In this document: positions 18,741 to 27,957 of the stretch, piece after piece
How positions within the stretch are numbered: the stretch's first letter is position 1
Layout of the letters: the number at the start of each line of letters is the position of its first letter
NCBI GenBank assembly: GCA_016711325.1
Contig: JADJTH010000012.1
Location: 124,001-188,000 of the forward strand
From: Nigerium sp.
GTDB taxonomy: Bacteria; Actinomycetota; Actinomycetes; Propionibacteriales; Propionibacteriaceae
Direction of reading: 5' to 3'
DNA: 64,000 nt
Notes under the pieces: model-generated
What the model was told of the DNA's origin: nothing
What the model saw: only the letters and a program-made list of their open reading frames with translations
Database searches by the model: none
Position numbers and translations under genes: made by a program

Positions 18741-19313
18741 TCATGAGCTCAGGTAGGCGATGAGCTCATCACTACGGGCGATGCCCGCCACGGCGTCACG
18801 CAACTCCTCGGGGGCGTCCGGCTCGATGCTGTTGAACCAGACGCAGACGTCCACGTCACCGACCCCCGGCACCGTCCGCGTGACCGCGGCCACGCTGGTC
18901 TGGACGAACGCGGACTCGCCGTCGTCCAACGACACCCATCCGCTCCGGACGCGGTGGAGCACGTCGCCCTCCGCGAGGGTCGCGTCCGGGGCCGGCGCCG
19001 GGTCGCCCGGGAACTGCGTGTCGAGCACGGCGTCCCCCAACCGGGTAGGGGAACCGGCCGGCTGGGCCGCCGTGATCCACAGGTACGTCGGGGCGAAGCC
19101 GCCGCTGATCAGCAGCGCCATACCGGACGCCGAGTCTGGCAGCGGTTCGGCCACCGCCTGCTGCAGCACCGGCAGCCAGGACGCCTCGTGGCCGGGCGCC
19201 ACCACTCCGGCCGCGGCCAGTTCGGCCAGGAGCGCCGCGCACTGGTCGGCCTGCTCGGCCGGAGTGAGCGCGGGCTGAAGGTAGATCACCAGCGGTGTCG
19301 CGTCGTCAGGCAT
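18741..19313 (-). CDS. Hypothetical acidic protein beside the candidate T7SS substrate
   Basis: 190 residues, acidic, without signal peptide or membrane helix. Its start overlaps the preceding gene by eight bases. It and the upstream protein both carry a mid-region LA..GVV phrase and end with a beta strand followed by a helix starting EELRDAV or DELLEAV, so they may be distant paralogues. Such paired soluble proteins next to a T7SS substrate could be chaperones or immunity proteins. That is inference from position; no family is recognised. Confidence 0.6.
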   Translation of the reverse strand: MPDDATPLVIYLQPALTPAEQADQCAALLAELAAAGVVAPGHEASWLPVLQQAVAEPLPDSASGMALLISGGFAPTYLWITAAQPAGSPTRLGDAVLDTQFPGDPAPAPDATLAEGDVLHRVRSGWVSLDDGESAFVQTSVAAVTRTVPGVGDVDVCVWFNSIEPDAPEELRDAVAGIARSDELIAYLSS

Positions 19314-19989
19314 GGTCGTCCTCGTCCTCCACCCATTGCACGGTCTCGACCCAGCGATCCGCGAAGCTCGTGACCGCCTCGAGGAGTTCGTCGCTGCCCT
19401 CGCCGCGCACCACCGAGATGCTCGCGGTGATCGCCATCCACCGGTCGTCGGTCTCGGGGACCCCGATCACGTACTCGATCTCGCGGCTCAGCCGGCCGGC
19501 CTGACCGGCCCGAGCCGCCGCCTCGGCGTCCAGGTGCTCGCTCATGTCGGCGGGCAGGGCGGCCACCGCGTCGGTGAGCGCCTTGGAGGTGTCCCGGTCG
19601 GTGACGCGGCGGACGCCGACCATCCCGATCGGCTCGATGACCGTCGCCGCGCCCGAGCCCAGGATTCCCACGAGGTAGTCCATGGGATCGATCGGCTCGC
19701 CACCGACCGTGAAGTCCACGGGCCGCACGGCGAACACGGGGAATGCCGCCGCGACGGCGGGGTTGTCCGCCGGCAGGAAGGCGGTGACCACACCCGACGA
19801 GGCGAGCTGATTCAGCGACGAGAGCAGGCCGTCGAACACGTATCTCCGGACGCGGTCGCGCGCCGCGGGGGGCACGTCGGCGAGCATCGACTCGACGACC
19901 TTGCCGAGCGCGTCCCTGACGGGACGATCGAGATCGAACCTCGTCCAGCGGGGCGGCAAGACGGCCGAAAACGCGCGCATGCCCGTCAC
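19306..19989 (-). CDS. Hypothetical protein, possible chaperone or immunity partner
   Basis: 227 residues, soluble. GTG 19989 overlaps the preceding stop (GTGA), and a second possible start (ATG 19980) is just inside. Strand-rich stretches (VVTAFLPAD, VFAVRPVDFTVGG, WMAITASISVV) and a helical C-terminus are seen, but no catalytic motif. Tight coupling to the 401-residue protein upstream and to the 190-residue protein downstream suggests that the three act together, for example as substrate plus chaperones. Confidence 0.6.
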   Translation of the reverse strand: MTGMRAFSAVLPPRWTRFDLDRPVRDALGKVVESMLADVPPAARDRVRRYVFDGLLSSLNQLASSGVVTAFLPADNPAVAAAFPVFAVRPVDFTVGGEPIDPMDYLVGILGSGAATVIEPIGMVGVRRVTDRDTSKALTDAVAALPADMSEHLDAEAAARAGQAGRLSREIEYVIGVPETDDRWMAITASISVVRGEGSDELLEAVTSFADRWVETVQWVEDEDDHA

Positions 19990-21191
19990 CGTCCGCCCCC
20001 GCCGCCCTCAATGCCGGCTATCAGAGGCTTCGTCAGCATCTTGATCCCCTTCTTGTACGTCCATTCGGTGACATTGGTGATCACCTGCGTGCTGCGGTCG
20101 ATGCTCCGGCTGATGATCCGGTGCGGCGGCGTACCATCGGGCTTCAGAATCTGCGGCCCCACCTTGTTCACAACGCGGTCGACGAAGCGCCCGGTCGCCG
20201 TCGTGTGCAGCTTTCCTTGCTTGTCGAGACTGAAGAGCGCCTTGCCGCTCGCCCGGCCCAAGCTCCTGCTCACAGCCTTGGTGGCCTTGCCCACCGCAAA
20301 CGCCACGCCGAAGGCGACGGCCTTGCGCGCCGCACCCTCGTAATCGCCGCGCGCAACGGACGAGGTGACCTCCCAGCCCGTCTGCACCGTCTCGATGAGT
20401 TTCTTCGCCTTCGATAGCAGGGTCAGCGCCTTGGCGGCCACGTTCAGCACTTTCAGCGCCATCACCCCGGCGCCGACGCCCGGAATGCAGAACGACACGA
20501 TGGTGAGCACGAGGAGAATGGTGTCGAGGTTCTCCCACACGAACGTGGCGATGGCGACGGCCGCCTGGGCGATGGCCTTGCCGATCTTGGCCACCTTGTC
20601 CCAGAAGGAATCCTTCAGGCCCGCCTTCTCGCTGGCATTCGCCACCTTGTCGGCGGCCGCGTTGTTGGCCGCGAGGACGGTGCCCGCGGCGGCCTTCAAG
20701 GCGTTCCTGGCCGTAATCAGCGTGCCGTTCGCGTCGTTGTACCGGGCGCTCGCCTTGTTGGCCAGGTCGATGCCCTGCTGCCGGGTCTGCGGATCGACGT
20801 TGCGCGCCATCGTGCGGGCGGTCTCGTAGTCGCCGTGCGCGGCCAGCTTCTTGAACTGGGCCGCGCGGGCCGCCTCCAGATGCCCCGGGGCCTGACGCTG
20901 CGCCTCGCGCAGCACCGGGCTGAAGCCGGCGACGGCGTCCGCGATGGTCGAATAGTAGAACGCGGCGCTGCGAATGCCGGTCTCCACCTCGTGCACCTTG
21001 CCGGCCAGCGCCTCGAACGCCTCGCTCTTCATGCTGGAGGATCCGTTGCGGATGCGCTCGAGGTTCTTCGCCGAATTGTCCAGCGCCGTCGCGTTGCGCC
21101 GGAAGACAGCCACGCGCTTGTCCAGGAGGTCCGGGTCGCCGTCCAGCTCGTTGCTCATGGACGCGATGGTGAGGTCGAAAGTGGGGCTCAC
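19986..21191 (-). CDS. Candidate T7SS substrate: WXG/LXG-like N-terminus with hydrophobic core
   Basis: 401 residues from GTG 21191, which overlaps the previous stop (GTGA). The first about 110 residues are long amphipathic helices resembling the WXG/LXG fold (DPDLLDKRVAVFRRNATALD, then a second helix through AFYYSTIADAV). A further helical stretch follows, then a strongly hydrophobic region at about 215-265 (TILLVLTIVSFCIPGVGAGV), a basic C-terminal domain and a Gly-rich end. LXG-type toxins of Gram-positives share the layout of helical delivery domain, hydrophobic segment and C-terminal effector. No nuclease or other toxin motif is recognised. Confidence 0.65.
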   Translation of the reverse strand: MSPTFDLTIASMSNELDGDPDLLDKRVAVFRRNATALDNSAKNLERIRNGSSSMKSEAFEALAGKVHEVETGIRSAAFYYSTIADAVAGFSPVLREAQRQAPGHLEAARAAQFKKLAAHGDYETARTMARNVDPQTRQQGIDLANKASARYNDANGTLITARNALKAAAGTVLAANNAAADKVANASEKAGLKDSFWDKVAKIGKAIAQAAVAIATFVWENLDTILLVLTIVSFCIPGVGAGVMALKVLNVAAKALTLLSKAKKLIETVQTGWEVTSSVARGDYEGAARKAVAFGVAFAVGKATKAVSRSLGRASGKALFSLDKQGKLHTTATGRFVDRVVNKVGPQILKPDGTPPHRIISRSIDRSTQVITNVTEWTYKKGIKMLTKPLIAGIEGGGGGR

Positions 21192-22750
21192 GGCGCTTCC
21201 TCTCCGTCGTCGTCCATGTCGATGATCTCTCTGGCCTGCTGCTGTTCGGCGCCCTTCTGAGCGGTCGGCGAAGAGGTGCTGGCACCCGACGCGCCGGAAC
21301 CGGGCGCGACCCCGCCCCCCGATGCGCCGATCCCGCCCATCGCCATGCCACGGCCGGACGCCGCCATCGGCACCGCGCCGACGGCCGTGTCGCCGCCCAG
21401 CGCGGGCAGCGCGTCGCCGCCGGCGGCCAGCGGCGTCGCGGAGCCTTCGTTCCACGTCAGGTCGGGGAGGCTTGCCGCGGCCGCGACGGCGCTCCCGCCG
21501 CCCGACGCCGGCTCGTCGCTCGACAGCGGCGGAAGCTCGATACCCCCGGAGGCGGTCGGCGCCGCGCCGCCCGCGGATGCCGGGTCGGCGTTCGCGCTGG
21601 TCAGCGGGGGTAGGTCGGCGACCGGCCCCGCGACGGCCGGCTCGGCGAAGCTCAGGTCGTCCGCCACGGCGGCCGGAACCGCCGCCTCGGGTGCCGCGAC
21701 CGGCACGCCCAACTCGTGCGCCTCATCGAGCGGCGGCAGGGCCGGCGCGTCGGCGTCCGCGATCGCACCGTCGGGCTCCGCCAGGTCGTCCGGCGCCAGA
21801 TCGGGCGCGTCACCTTGCCCGGGGGTTGCCTCGCCGGCCTCGGCGGGCGCGGACGCCTCGCCGCCCTGGCCGTCCTGCACGGACGCCCCGTCCGGCTGGC
21901 CCACGACCCCGGCTTCGGTTCCGGACGCCTCACCGCTCGCCTGACCGGCGGCCGCCCCGCCTCCCGTTGTCGCGCCCGCTTTGCCCGTGCCCCCGAGGGC
22001 GGCGAGAAGCGCGACCGGCACGAGGCCGGCCGCTCCCATGCCGGCCACCAGCAGCGCGACCACCTCGCCGACCGGGCGCCCGGTAACGATCGCCCAGCGC
22101 TGCGCGAATCCGATGATGGACGCCAGCGGCGCCCCGTCGCCCGCGGCGTCCGGCGACGGCTGGCCCACGAGGGGTGCCACGTCGGGCAGGTCCTGCGTGA
22201 CCGGCAGGTCCGGCAGGTCGGGCAGGTCGGGCTGCGCCGACAGAGGGGGCTGCGCCCCGACCGGCTGTGGCGCGGCCGAGAGCGGCGCGGTCTGCCCGCC
22301 CCCGAGTGGCGGCAGGTCGGGCATCTGCGTGGACGCCGAGCCGGCCTGCGCGAGCGGTGCCGCGCTTCCGCCCTGGGTCCCGGTCGGATCGGCCGCGGGG
22401 GTGTTGTCCGTCGCTGCCGACGGCTGCGCACCACCCACCGACGTCGTGTCGGCGCCGCCCTCGCGGCGAGACAACAGGTCGGCCAGTGCGTGGTCGAGAT
22501 CGGCGTACTTCTGCCGTATCTCGCTGATCGTCCTTAGCAGGCTCTCGAAGGATTCGATGAGCTTTTCGCGGCGAATCGACCAGCTGTCCTCGACCTTACG
22601 CAATTCGCCGGCGAGGCGTCCGTGCGGGCCGGCCGCATCGGCCGTCGAATCGGCGAATACCTCGCCGGACTGGAGCATCGAGAGGCCTTGGTTGCATTCC
22701 CGCAAGAACTCGGTGACGACTTCTTCGCGAATGACGATTCCGTCAGCCAT
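21188..22750 (-). CDS. WXG100-like helical hairpin with long acidic low-complexity tail
   Basis: 520 residues. ATG 22750 is preceded by GGAGG. Residues 1-100 form a predicted helical hairpin with SWSIRREK and a C-terminal YADLD, which fits the YxxxD/E secretion signal of T7SS substrates. A hydrophobic segment near 220-260 (VVALLVAGMGAAGLVPVALL) may enter the membrane. The rest is Ala/Gly/Asp/Pro-rich with repeated LPPL and DLP phrases. It follows the EssC-like ATPase gene by 78 bp and overlaps the next gene by four bases. It may be a substrate, a substrate partner or a structural secreted element; a PE/PPE-like role is only an analogy. Confidence 0.65.
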   Translation of the reverse strand: MADGIVIREEVVTEFLRECNQGLSMLQSGEVFADSTADAAGPHGRLAGELRKVEDSWSIRREKLIESFESLLRTISEIRQKYADLDHALADLLSRREGGADTTSVGGAQPSAATDNTPAADPTGTQGGSAAPLAQAGSASTQMPDLPPLGGGQTAPLSAAPQPVGAQPPLSAQPDLPDLPDLPVTQDLPDVAPLVGQPSPDAAGDGAPLASIIGFAQRWAIVTGRPVGEVVALLVAGMGAAGLVPVALLAALGGTGKAGATTGGGAAAGQASGEASGTEAGVVGQPDGASVQDGQGGEASAPAEAGEATPGQGDAPDLAPDDLAEPDGAIADADAPALPPLDEAHELGVPVAAPEAAVPAAVADDLSFAEPAVAGPVADLPPLTSANADPASAGGAAPTASGGIELPPLSSDEPASGGGSAVAAAASLPDLTWNEGSATPLAAGGDALPALGGDTAVGAVPMAASGRGMAMGGIGASGGGVAPGSGASGASTSSPTAQKGAEQQQAREIIDMDDDGEEAP

Positions 22751-22828
22751 GATACCTCCATTCATCTCGTGCGACCATCGTCCCGCCCTTTTTCAGATCC
22801 GTCGATGGGTAGACCGACCCATGCCCGT

Positions 22829-25800
22829 TCATTCGACCTCCGGAATCTGCACCTTGAGGATCTCGTTGTTGGCCACCCAGAATCCGCGCCCGCGCGGGAA
22901 GTCCGCCGCGCGAACGCGCGGCAGCTGCGTCTTGACCAGGTCGCCGTCGTTGGGCTGCGGCTGCAGCAGCAGGCCGGCGCGTCCGTTCTTCAGCTCGGTC
23001 AGCAGACTGGAGAATCCGGACGGAGCGAACCCTGCCGTCTCCCCCGCCGCGATCAGCAGGTGACCGTTGCGCCGCACCTGCTTGATGGCCTCGGTGAGCG
23101 CGGCGTCCGCCTCCGACCCGATCAGCTCGCCGAACCGGTCGATGACGATGGCGACGTTCGGCACCGTTCCCTGGGACTGGCTGGTGTAGTACGGCGCCAG
23201 CTTCTCGGTCAGGTACTCCTTCAACTGCGGGATCCCGGTCACCGTCGCCGTCCACACCGGCAAGCCGCTCAGCTCGGACGCCCGCGGCGTCAGCAGCACC
23301 CGCGGCACGCCCGGCAGTGCGCGCTGCAGCGACTCGGCCATCCAGCGGACCGCGCTGCTCAAGCCGGACTTCGGCGGTCCGGCCACCACGTAGGCGCCCT
23401 GCGGCTCGAACCCGACGAAGCCGAGGCTGTGATCCTCCATGCCGAGCGTCGGCAGGCCGCCGACCGTCACCGGCACCTTCTCGACGGGCACGCGCTCCGG
23501 CAGCCGCCGCACGGGCGCCGGAGGGGAGGGCAGCGCGATGGTCGCCGCCAGCTTGTCGATCTCCCGGGACTGACCGACCGGCGACGGGTCGCGTCCGAGG
23601 ATCGCCAGCTGCAGTTCGTTGGGGTTGGTCGCGCTCATGGCTCGGCCCGGCGGACTCGCGGCGTTGAGCACGTCCTTCGGGACGCCGAGCGCCAGGTAGG
23701 CGTCCTGATCGGGCATCCGCAGCACGACGCGATGCTGGAAGGCGCCCTGCATCGAGGACGGCAGCGCGCTGGCCCGGTCGGCGGTCACCGCGAAGTGGAT
23801 GCCCACGCCGCGCCCCTCGTTGACGAGCCGCTGGAACTGGGCGAACACGGCCTGCCGCTGCAGCCCCGCGTCGTACTGCTCGCGGAACGAGCCGAAGCCG
23901 TCGAGCACCACGATAACCCGCGGCTCGTTCGCCCGGCCGGGCTGCTCGCGGTACGCCCGCAGCGAGTCCGCCCCCACGGCGGTATAGCGCGCCGCCCGAT
24001 CGTCGAGGATGCCGCTCAGCAGCCCCATCAGCCGGGCGACCCGCTCGTCGTCGTCCCCGCCGATCACGGCGCCGACGTTCGGGAGCCGCTCCAGCATCGA
24101 CAGGCCGCCGCCCGCGAAGTCGAGCGCATACGTGTGCACCGGGCCGGATCGCGGCGTGATCGACGCCGCGATGGCCAGCGAACGCAGTGCGGTCGTCTTA
24201 CCGGAGCCGCCCGCGCCGAAGAAGACGATGCTGCCCGTGTCGTCGGGCCTGAAGTGGTCCGGCATCTGCGCCTGCGCGTCCGGGTCGTCGACGACGCCGA
24301 GCACGATCGCGTGGTCGGACCGCTGGTTGAGCCGGCTCAGGTCGTAGGCGTCGCTGAGCGGCTCCATCCACGGACGCCGCGGAGCGGCGACGCGGCCGCT
24401 CACCGAGGCCTGCACGATCGCGTCCACGACCCGGACGATGTCCTTGTCGACGACCGGTCCCTTCACCTCGGCGCGGGGAATCTGCCACGGCACGTGATGT
24501 CCGAAGTCGACCTCCACCACCTCGATCGGCGGCGCCGGCGGATCGACCGGCGTGAGCGCTCCCGGGAACGCCGATTGGAACGGGATCAGGCGACCGGGCC
24601 CGACCCGCGCCACACCGCGTCCGGGCGTCGCCGGGTCGATGCTCGCCGCGGACGCGCTGCCCAGCACGTCGGTGGAGTCGTGCGCGTCGTTCACCCGCAG
24701 CGCGATGCGCAGGTTCGTGTTCGCCCGCAAGCTGTCCTTGATCACGCCGGCCGGACGCTGGGTGGCGAGAATGAGATGGAGCCCGAGCGAACGTCCCCGC
24801 TGGGCGACGTCGATGACGCCGTCGATGAACTCCGGCACCTCGCCGACCAGGGCGGCGAACTCGTCCACCACGATGATCAGGCTGGGCGGGCAGTCGGGGT
24901 CGCCCGTCTTTTCGAAGGTCACCAGATCCTTGACGCCCTTCTGGTTGAACAGCACCTCGCGCCGGTGGATCTCGGCCCGGAGGCTGCGCAGGGCGCGGCG
25001 CACCAGGTACGGCGACAGGTCCGTCACGGTGCCAACGCAGTGCGGCAGCTCGTCGGCCTTCGCGAAAGCGGCGCCGCCCTTGTAGTCGACGAACAGGAAC
25101 GTCACGTGGTCGGGGCTGTACGCGTGCGCCATGCCGAGCACCCACGCCTGCAGGAACTCGGACTTGCCCGAGCCCGTCGTGCCGCCCACCAGCGCGTGCG
25201 GGCCCTGCGAGCGCAGGTCGAGGGTGAACGGGGCCAAACCGCCGTGGCCCACCAGCGCCCGGAGGTCGGACGAGCGCTCCCGGCGCTGGGCGCCCGGCGA
25301 CCGGTCGACCTTGGAGCCGTTCTCACGCCAGCGGCCCAGGATCTGGGCGGCGTCCGTCGCCTCCTCGTGGCCGAGAAGGCCGATCACGGACACGCTCCGC
25401 GGCAGGTCGGTCTCGTCCTCCACCGGGACCGACGCGTCGACGACGGGCGCCAGGCTGCGAGCGGCGAAGTAGGCCGTGTCCAGATCCATGAACTCGGTGA
25501 CGACGTTGCGGATCACCCGCTCGGACCGCACCATGCCGACCAGCGCGCTGCCATCGGCGCGGATGTCGAGGTAGGTGCGGCAGGCTGCGGGCACGCCGCC
25601 GCGGCTCGACGCGACCCACAGCACGTGGACGCCGACGTCCGGGCCGCGTTCGGCGATGCTCACGATGCGTTCGGTGGCGACGGCGGCGTCGTGCACCACC
25701 AGCACCACCGCCGGCGTGACGGGGGCGGCCGTGCGCTCCTGTCCGTCCAGCGGGCCGCGCAGCGTGGGACCCTTCGACTCGTCGCCGCGCGCGGCGATGA

Positions 25801-27232
25801 GCTCGTCGAGCTGGTCGAGCAGCGCCCGGCCCCGGGTCGAATCGGCCGCCAGCAGCGGCCCCGGGACCGGGCAGTGCGGCGACGAGCTGTGCGGCAGCCA
25901 GTCGAGCCAGGCCCACTGCTGCTTCGTCGCCGCCGACGTCAGGCAGGCCAGCACGACTTCGGCCGGCGAGTGCAGCGCCGCCAACTGGCTCACGACGCCG
26001 CGGGCGACGCCCGCGATCCAGCGTTCCTCGCCCGCGAGGCCGAGCCCGCCCACGGAGCGGAGGTCGGCGACGATGGGGACGTCCGGCAGCAGCCGGGTCT
26101 GCTCGATGAGCGCGCGCTGGCGGCTCACCAGGTCGGCGATGCCGGAACGGCGCGGCTCCTTGACCGCCACGAGCGCCGTCACCGATCCGGATCCGATGCG
26201 CACATGCAGGAACTCCGGGTGCTCGGGACGCCGGCACCACAGCCGCGGATCCCGGTTCAGCACCGCCTCCACGCACTCGGACACTGAGGGGTACAGCCGC
26301 TTCAGCTGCGTCGCCTCGAGGTCGCGCGCGGCGGCGATGTCCGCTTCGGCCTGGGCCATGGCCTCGTCGAAGTTACTCCGCTCGGTCGAGCGCTTGCGCT
26401 TGTTGTCCACAACGGTGCCGACGTAGCTGGCGATCATGAGCACGGGGCTCATCGCGACGAACAGCAGCGACAGGGGGTTCCGCGTCACGAGGAACATGGC
26501 AGCACCCATGACGAGCGGGGCCAGCAGCGCCAGCCACGGGAACGGCGGCTTGTCGGCGGGCGACGGCACCTCGGGCAGGTCGATCTCGTAGGCGTCCGGG
26601 CGTGTCTGCACCGACGGCGAGCGAAGGTAGCGGACCTCGGCGTCCATGTCGTCGGCCATCGCCGCGCCCGTCGGGAACACCTGCAGGTGCGTGTCGCCCA
26701 GCACCACCGTGTCGCCGGGCGTGAGCACCGTCCGGGTCACCTTCTCGGCGCCGAGCAGCACGCCGTTCGCGGAATTGTCGTCGGCGATCTCGATGGTGCG
26801 CCCCACGATGATCGTGGCGTGCCGCTTCGAGACCCGCGGGTCGCTCAGGCGGACGCGCGACTGCGGGCCGCGTCCGACCGTGGAACTACCCAACCCGACC
26901 GGCACCTCGATGCCACGGTCGGGGCCCGCGACGACACGGACGAACGCCGCCACCCGGGCGTCCGTCGTGGGCTGGTCCTCGACGACCGCGACGTTGACGC
27001 CCGAACGCAGCCCCGACTCGGCCAGCGGCGCTCCCGGGCTCACCATGCGCGCCGCGCGGTCGTGCGATTCCACCCGCAGCGTCAGCGGGCTCCGCTCATC
27101 GGCCACGCGGTGTTCGAGTCCGGCGCTCGCGATCGCGACCGCGACATCGTTCGCCGTCGCAGTACCGTCGGCCACCACCTCGATGAGGGTCGGTTCGGCG
27201 CCGCCCCTGCGCAGCCCGACACGTACCTTCAT
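22829..27232 (-). CDS. EssC/EccC-type T7SS ATPase (ubiquitin-like + FHA + 2 TM + three FtsK/SpoIIIE domains)
   Basis: 1467 residues, the motor of a T7SS. Order: ubiquitin/YukD-like fold (about 1-86), FHA domain (about 95-190, RGPQSRVRLSDPRVSKRHA), two membrane helices (about 232-285), then three ATPase domains. ATPase 1 has Walker A GGTTGSGKSE (about 681) and Walker B IIVVDEF. ATPase 2 has GAGGSGKTT (about 1006) but LDGF at Walker B. ATPase 3 has GPPKSGLSS (about 1286), lacking the Walker lysine. An active first domain and degenerate later ones match known EssC/EccC proteins. An N-terminal FHA is typical of EssC, while fusion to a ubiquitin-like domain is unusual. ATG 27232 overlaps the upstream FHA gene by four bases. 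Confidence 0.92.
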   Translation of the reverse strand: MKVRVGLRRGGAEPTLIEVVADGTATANDVAVAIASAGLEHRVADERSPLTLRVESHDRAARMVSPGAPLAESGLRSGVNVAVVEDQPTTDARVAAFVRVVAGPDRGIEVPVGLGSSTVGRGPQSRVRLSDPRVSKRHATIIVGRTIEIADDNSANGVLLGAEKVTRTVLTPGDTVVLGDTHLQVFPTGAAMADDMDAEVRYLRSPSVQTRPDAYEIDLPEVPSPADKPPFPWLALLAPLVMGAAMFLVTRNPLSLLFVAMSPVLMIASYVGTVVDNKRKRSTERSNFDEAMAQAEADIAAARDLEATQLKRLYPSVSECVEAVLNRDPRLWCRRPEHPEFLHVRIGSGSVTALVAVKEPRRSGIADLVSRQRALIEQTRLLPDVPIVADLRSVGGLGLAGEERWIAGVARGVVSQLAALHSPAEVVLACLTSAATKQQWAWLDWLPHSSSPHCPVPGPLLAADSTRGRALLDQLDELIAARGDESKGPTLRGPLDGQERTAAPVTPAVVLVVHDAAVATERIVSIAERGPDVGVHVLWVASSRGGVPAACRTYLDIRADGSALVGMVRSERVIRNVVTEFMDLDTAYFAARSLAPVVDASVPVEDETDLPRSVSVIGLLGHEEATDAAQILGRWRENGSKVDRSPGAQRRERSSDLRALVGHGGLAPFTLDLRSQGPHALVGGTTGSGKSEFLQAWVLGMAHAYSPDHVTFLFVDYKGGAAFAKADELPHCVGTVTDLSPYLVRRALRSLRAEIHRREVLFNQKGVKDLVTFEKTGDPDCPPSLIIVVDEFAALVGEVPEFIDGVIDVAQRGRSLGLHLILATQRPAGVIKDSLRANTNLRIALRVNDAHDSTDVLGSASAASIDPATPGRGVARVGPGRLIPFQSAFPGALTPVDPPAPPIEVVEVDFGHHVPWQIPRAEVKGPVVDKDIVRVVDAIVQASVSGRVAAPRRPWMEPLSDAYDLSRLNQRSDHAIVLGVVDDPDAQAQMPDHFRPDDTGSIVFFGAGGSGKTTALRSLAIAASITPRSGPVHTYALDFAGGGLSMLERLPNVGAVIGGDDDERVARLMGLLSGILDDRAARYTAVGADSLRAYREQPGRANEPRVIVVLDGFGSFREQYDAGLQRQAVFAQFQRLVNEGRGVGIHFAVTADRASALPSSMQGAFQHRVVLRMPDQDAYLALGVPKDVLNAASPPGRAMSATNPNELQLAILGRDPSPVGQSREIDKLAATIALPSPPAPVRRLPERVPVEKVPVTVGGLPTLGMEDHSLGFVGFEPQGAYVVAGPPKSGLSSAVRWMAESLQRALPGVPRVLLTPRASELSGLPVWTATVTGIPQLKEYLTEKLAPYYTSQSQGTVPNVAIVIDRFGELIGSEADAALTEAIKQVRRNGHLLIAAGETAGFAPSGFSSLLTELKNGRAGLLLQPQPNDGDLVKTQLPRVRAADFPRGRGFWVANNEILKVQIPEVE

Positions 27233-27957
27233 CGCTCGTCCCCCGTCGGCATCGCGTTGCGCTCGTGCTCCTGATCGAGGGTGGGCAGATGCTGGGCGGT
27301 GACCAGGCGCGCGCTCACCGCGTACTCGGCCAGGCGTGCCCGGCGGCCCATGGCCTGACGTCCTGGTCCGCCCTTGAGCCCCGCGACGCCGGCCTTGTCG
27401 AGCTTGTCGCAGACGTTGTCGAGCTTGCGGTTGAACTTCGTCTGCGTCCACCCCAGCCTGCGCGCCGCCTGGACGCCCGTCGGCACCGCCCATACGCCGG
27501 TGCCGATCCGCTTCAGCAGGGGTTCAGCGACGGCGATCATCACCAGCATCTGGCCGTCCGTGAAGGACGTGCTGCCGATCGTGGTGTCGGCGGAAGTCGC
27601 GGCCGCCGGGGTCTCGACCTCCTCGACGACCGGCGCCTCGATCTCGACATTCACCTCGTAGCTGTACGGCCCCGCGGAGAAGGTCAGCACGGTTCGCCCG
27701 AACACGAGCGGAATACGCGCCCCGGGCCCGACTGTGCTCCGCATCAGCCCGCGCGGATCGCTGAGCGTCACGCTGGCGCGGCTGCCGACGTTGGCCAGCC
27801 ACCAGAACCCGTCAGCATGGGTGAAGGCAAGGAAGCTGCGGTGCAGATAGGGGTTGTCATCGTCGATGACGAGATCGCCGACCCGGCCCATCGTGAAGGC
27901 GGTCCCCGGCAACACCGTGCGGCACTCTCCGGCAAGCTCGACGGTCAGGGCACTCAT
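27229..27957 (-). CDS. FHA-domain protein
   Basis: 242 residues. The N-terminal half is an FHA fold for binding phosphothreonine (TAFTMGRVGDLVIDDDNPYLHRSFL, of which GR, the acidic loop and H are key), although the usual SxxH and NG motifs are altered to YLHRS and NVGSR. The C-terminal half is a helical domain (TDGQMLVMIAVAEPLLKRIG, then a WTQTKFNRKLD helix) resembling a winged-helix or SARP-like fold. ATG 27957 overlaps the kinase stop by four bases. It probably reads phosphorylation by the adjacent kinase and relays it to the ATPase gene product downstream. Confidence 0.82.
   Translation of the reverse strand: MSALTVELAGECRTVLPGTAFTMGRVGDLVIDDDNPYLHRSFLAFTHADGFWWLANVGSRASVTLSDPRGLMRSTVGPGARIPLVFGRTVLTFSAGPYSYEVNVEIEAPVVEEVETPAAATSADTTIGSTSFTDGQMLVMIAVAEPLLKRIGTGVWAVPTGVQAARRLGWTQTKFNRKLDNVCDKLDKAGVAGLKGGPGRQAMGRRARLAEYAVSARLVTAQHLPTLDQEHERNAMPTGDER

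Noticed and set aside
22622..26287. Very long open frame on the + strand opposite the EssC-like ATPase
   Set aside because: It is Arg/Gly/His-rich, as expected for a GC-rich antisense shadow, and conflicts with an unmistakable ATPase gene. The same applies to 39676-43761 and 12600-14633.
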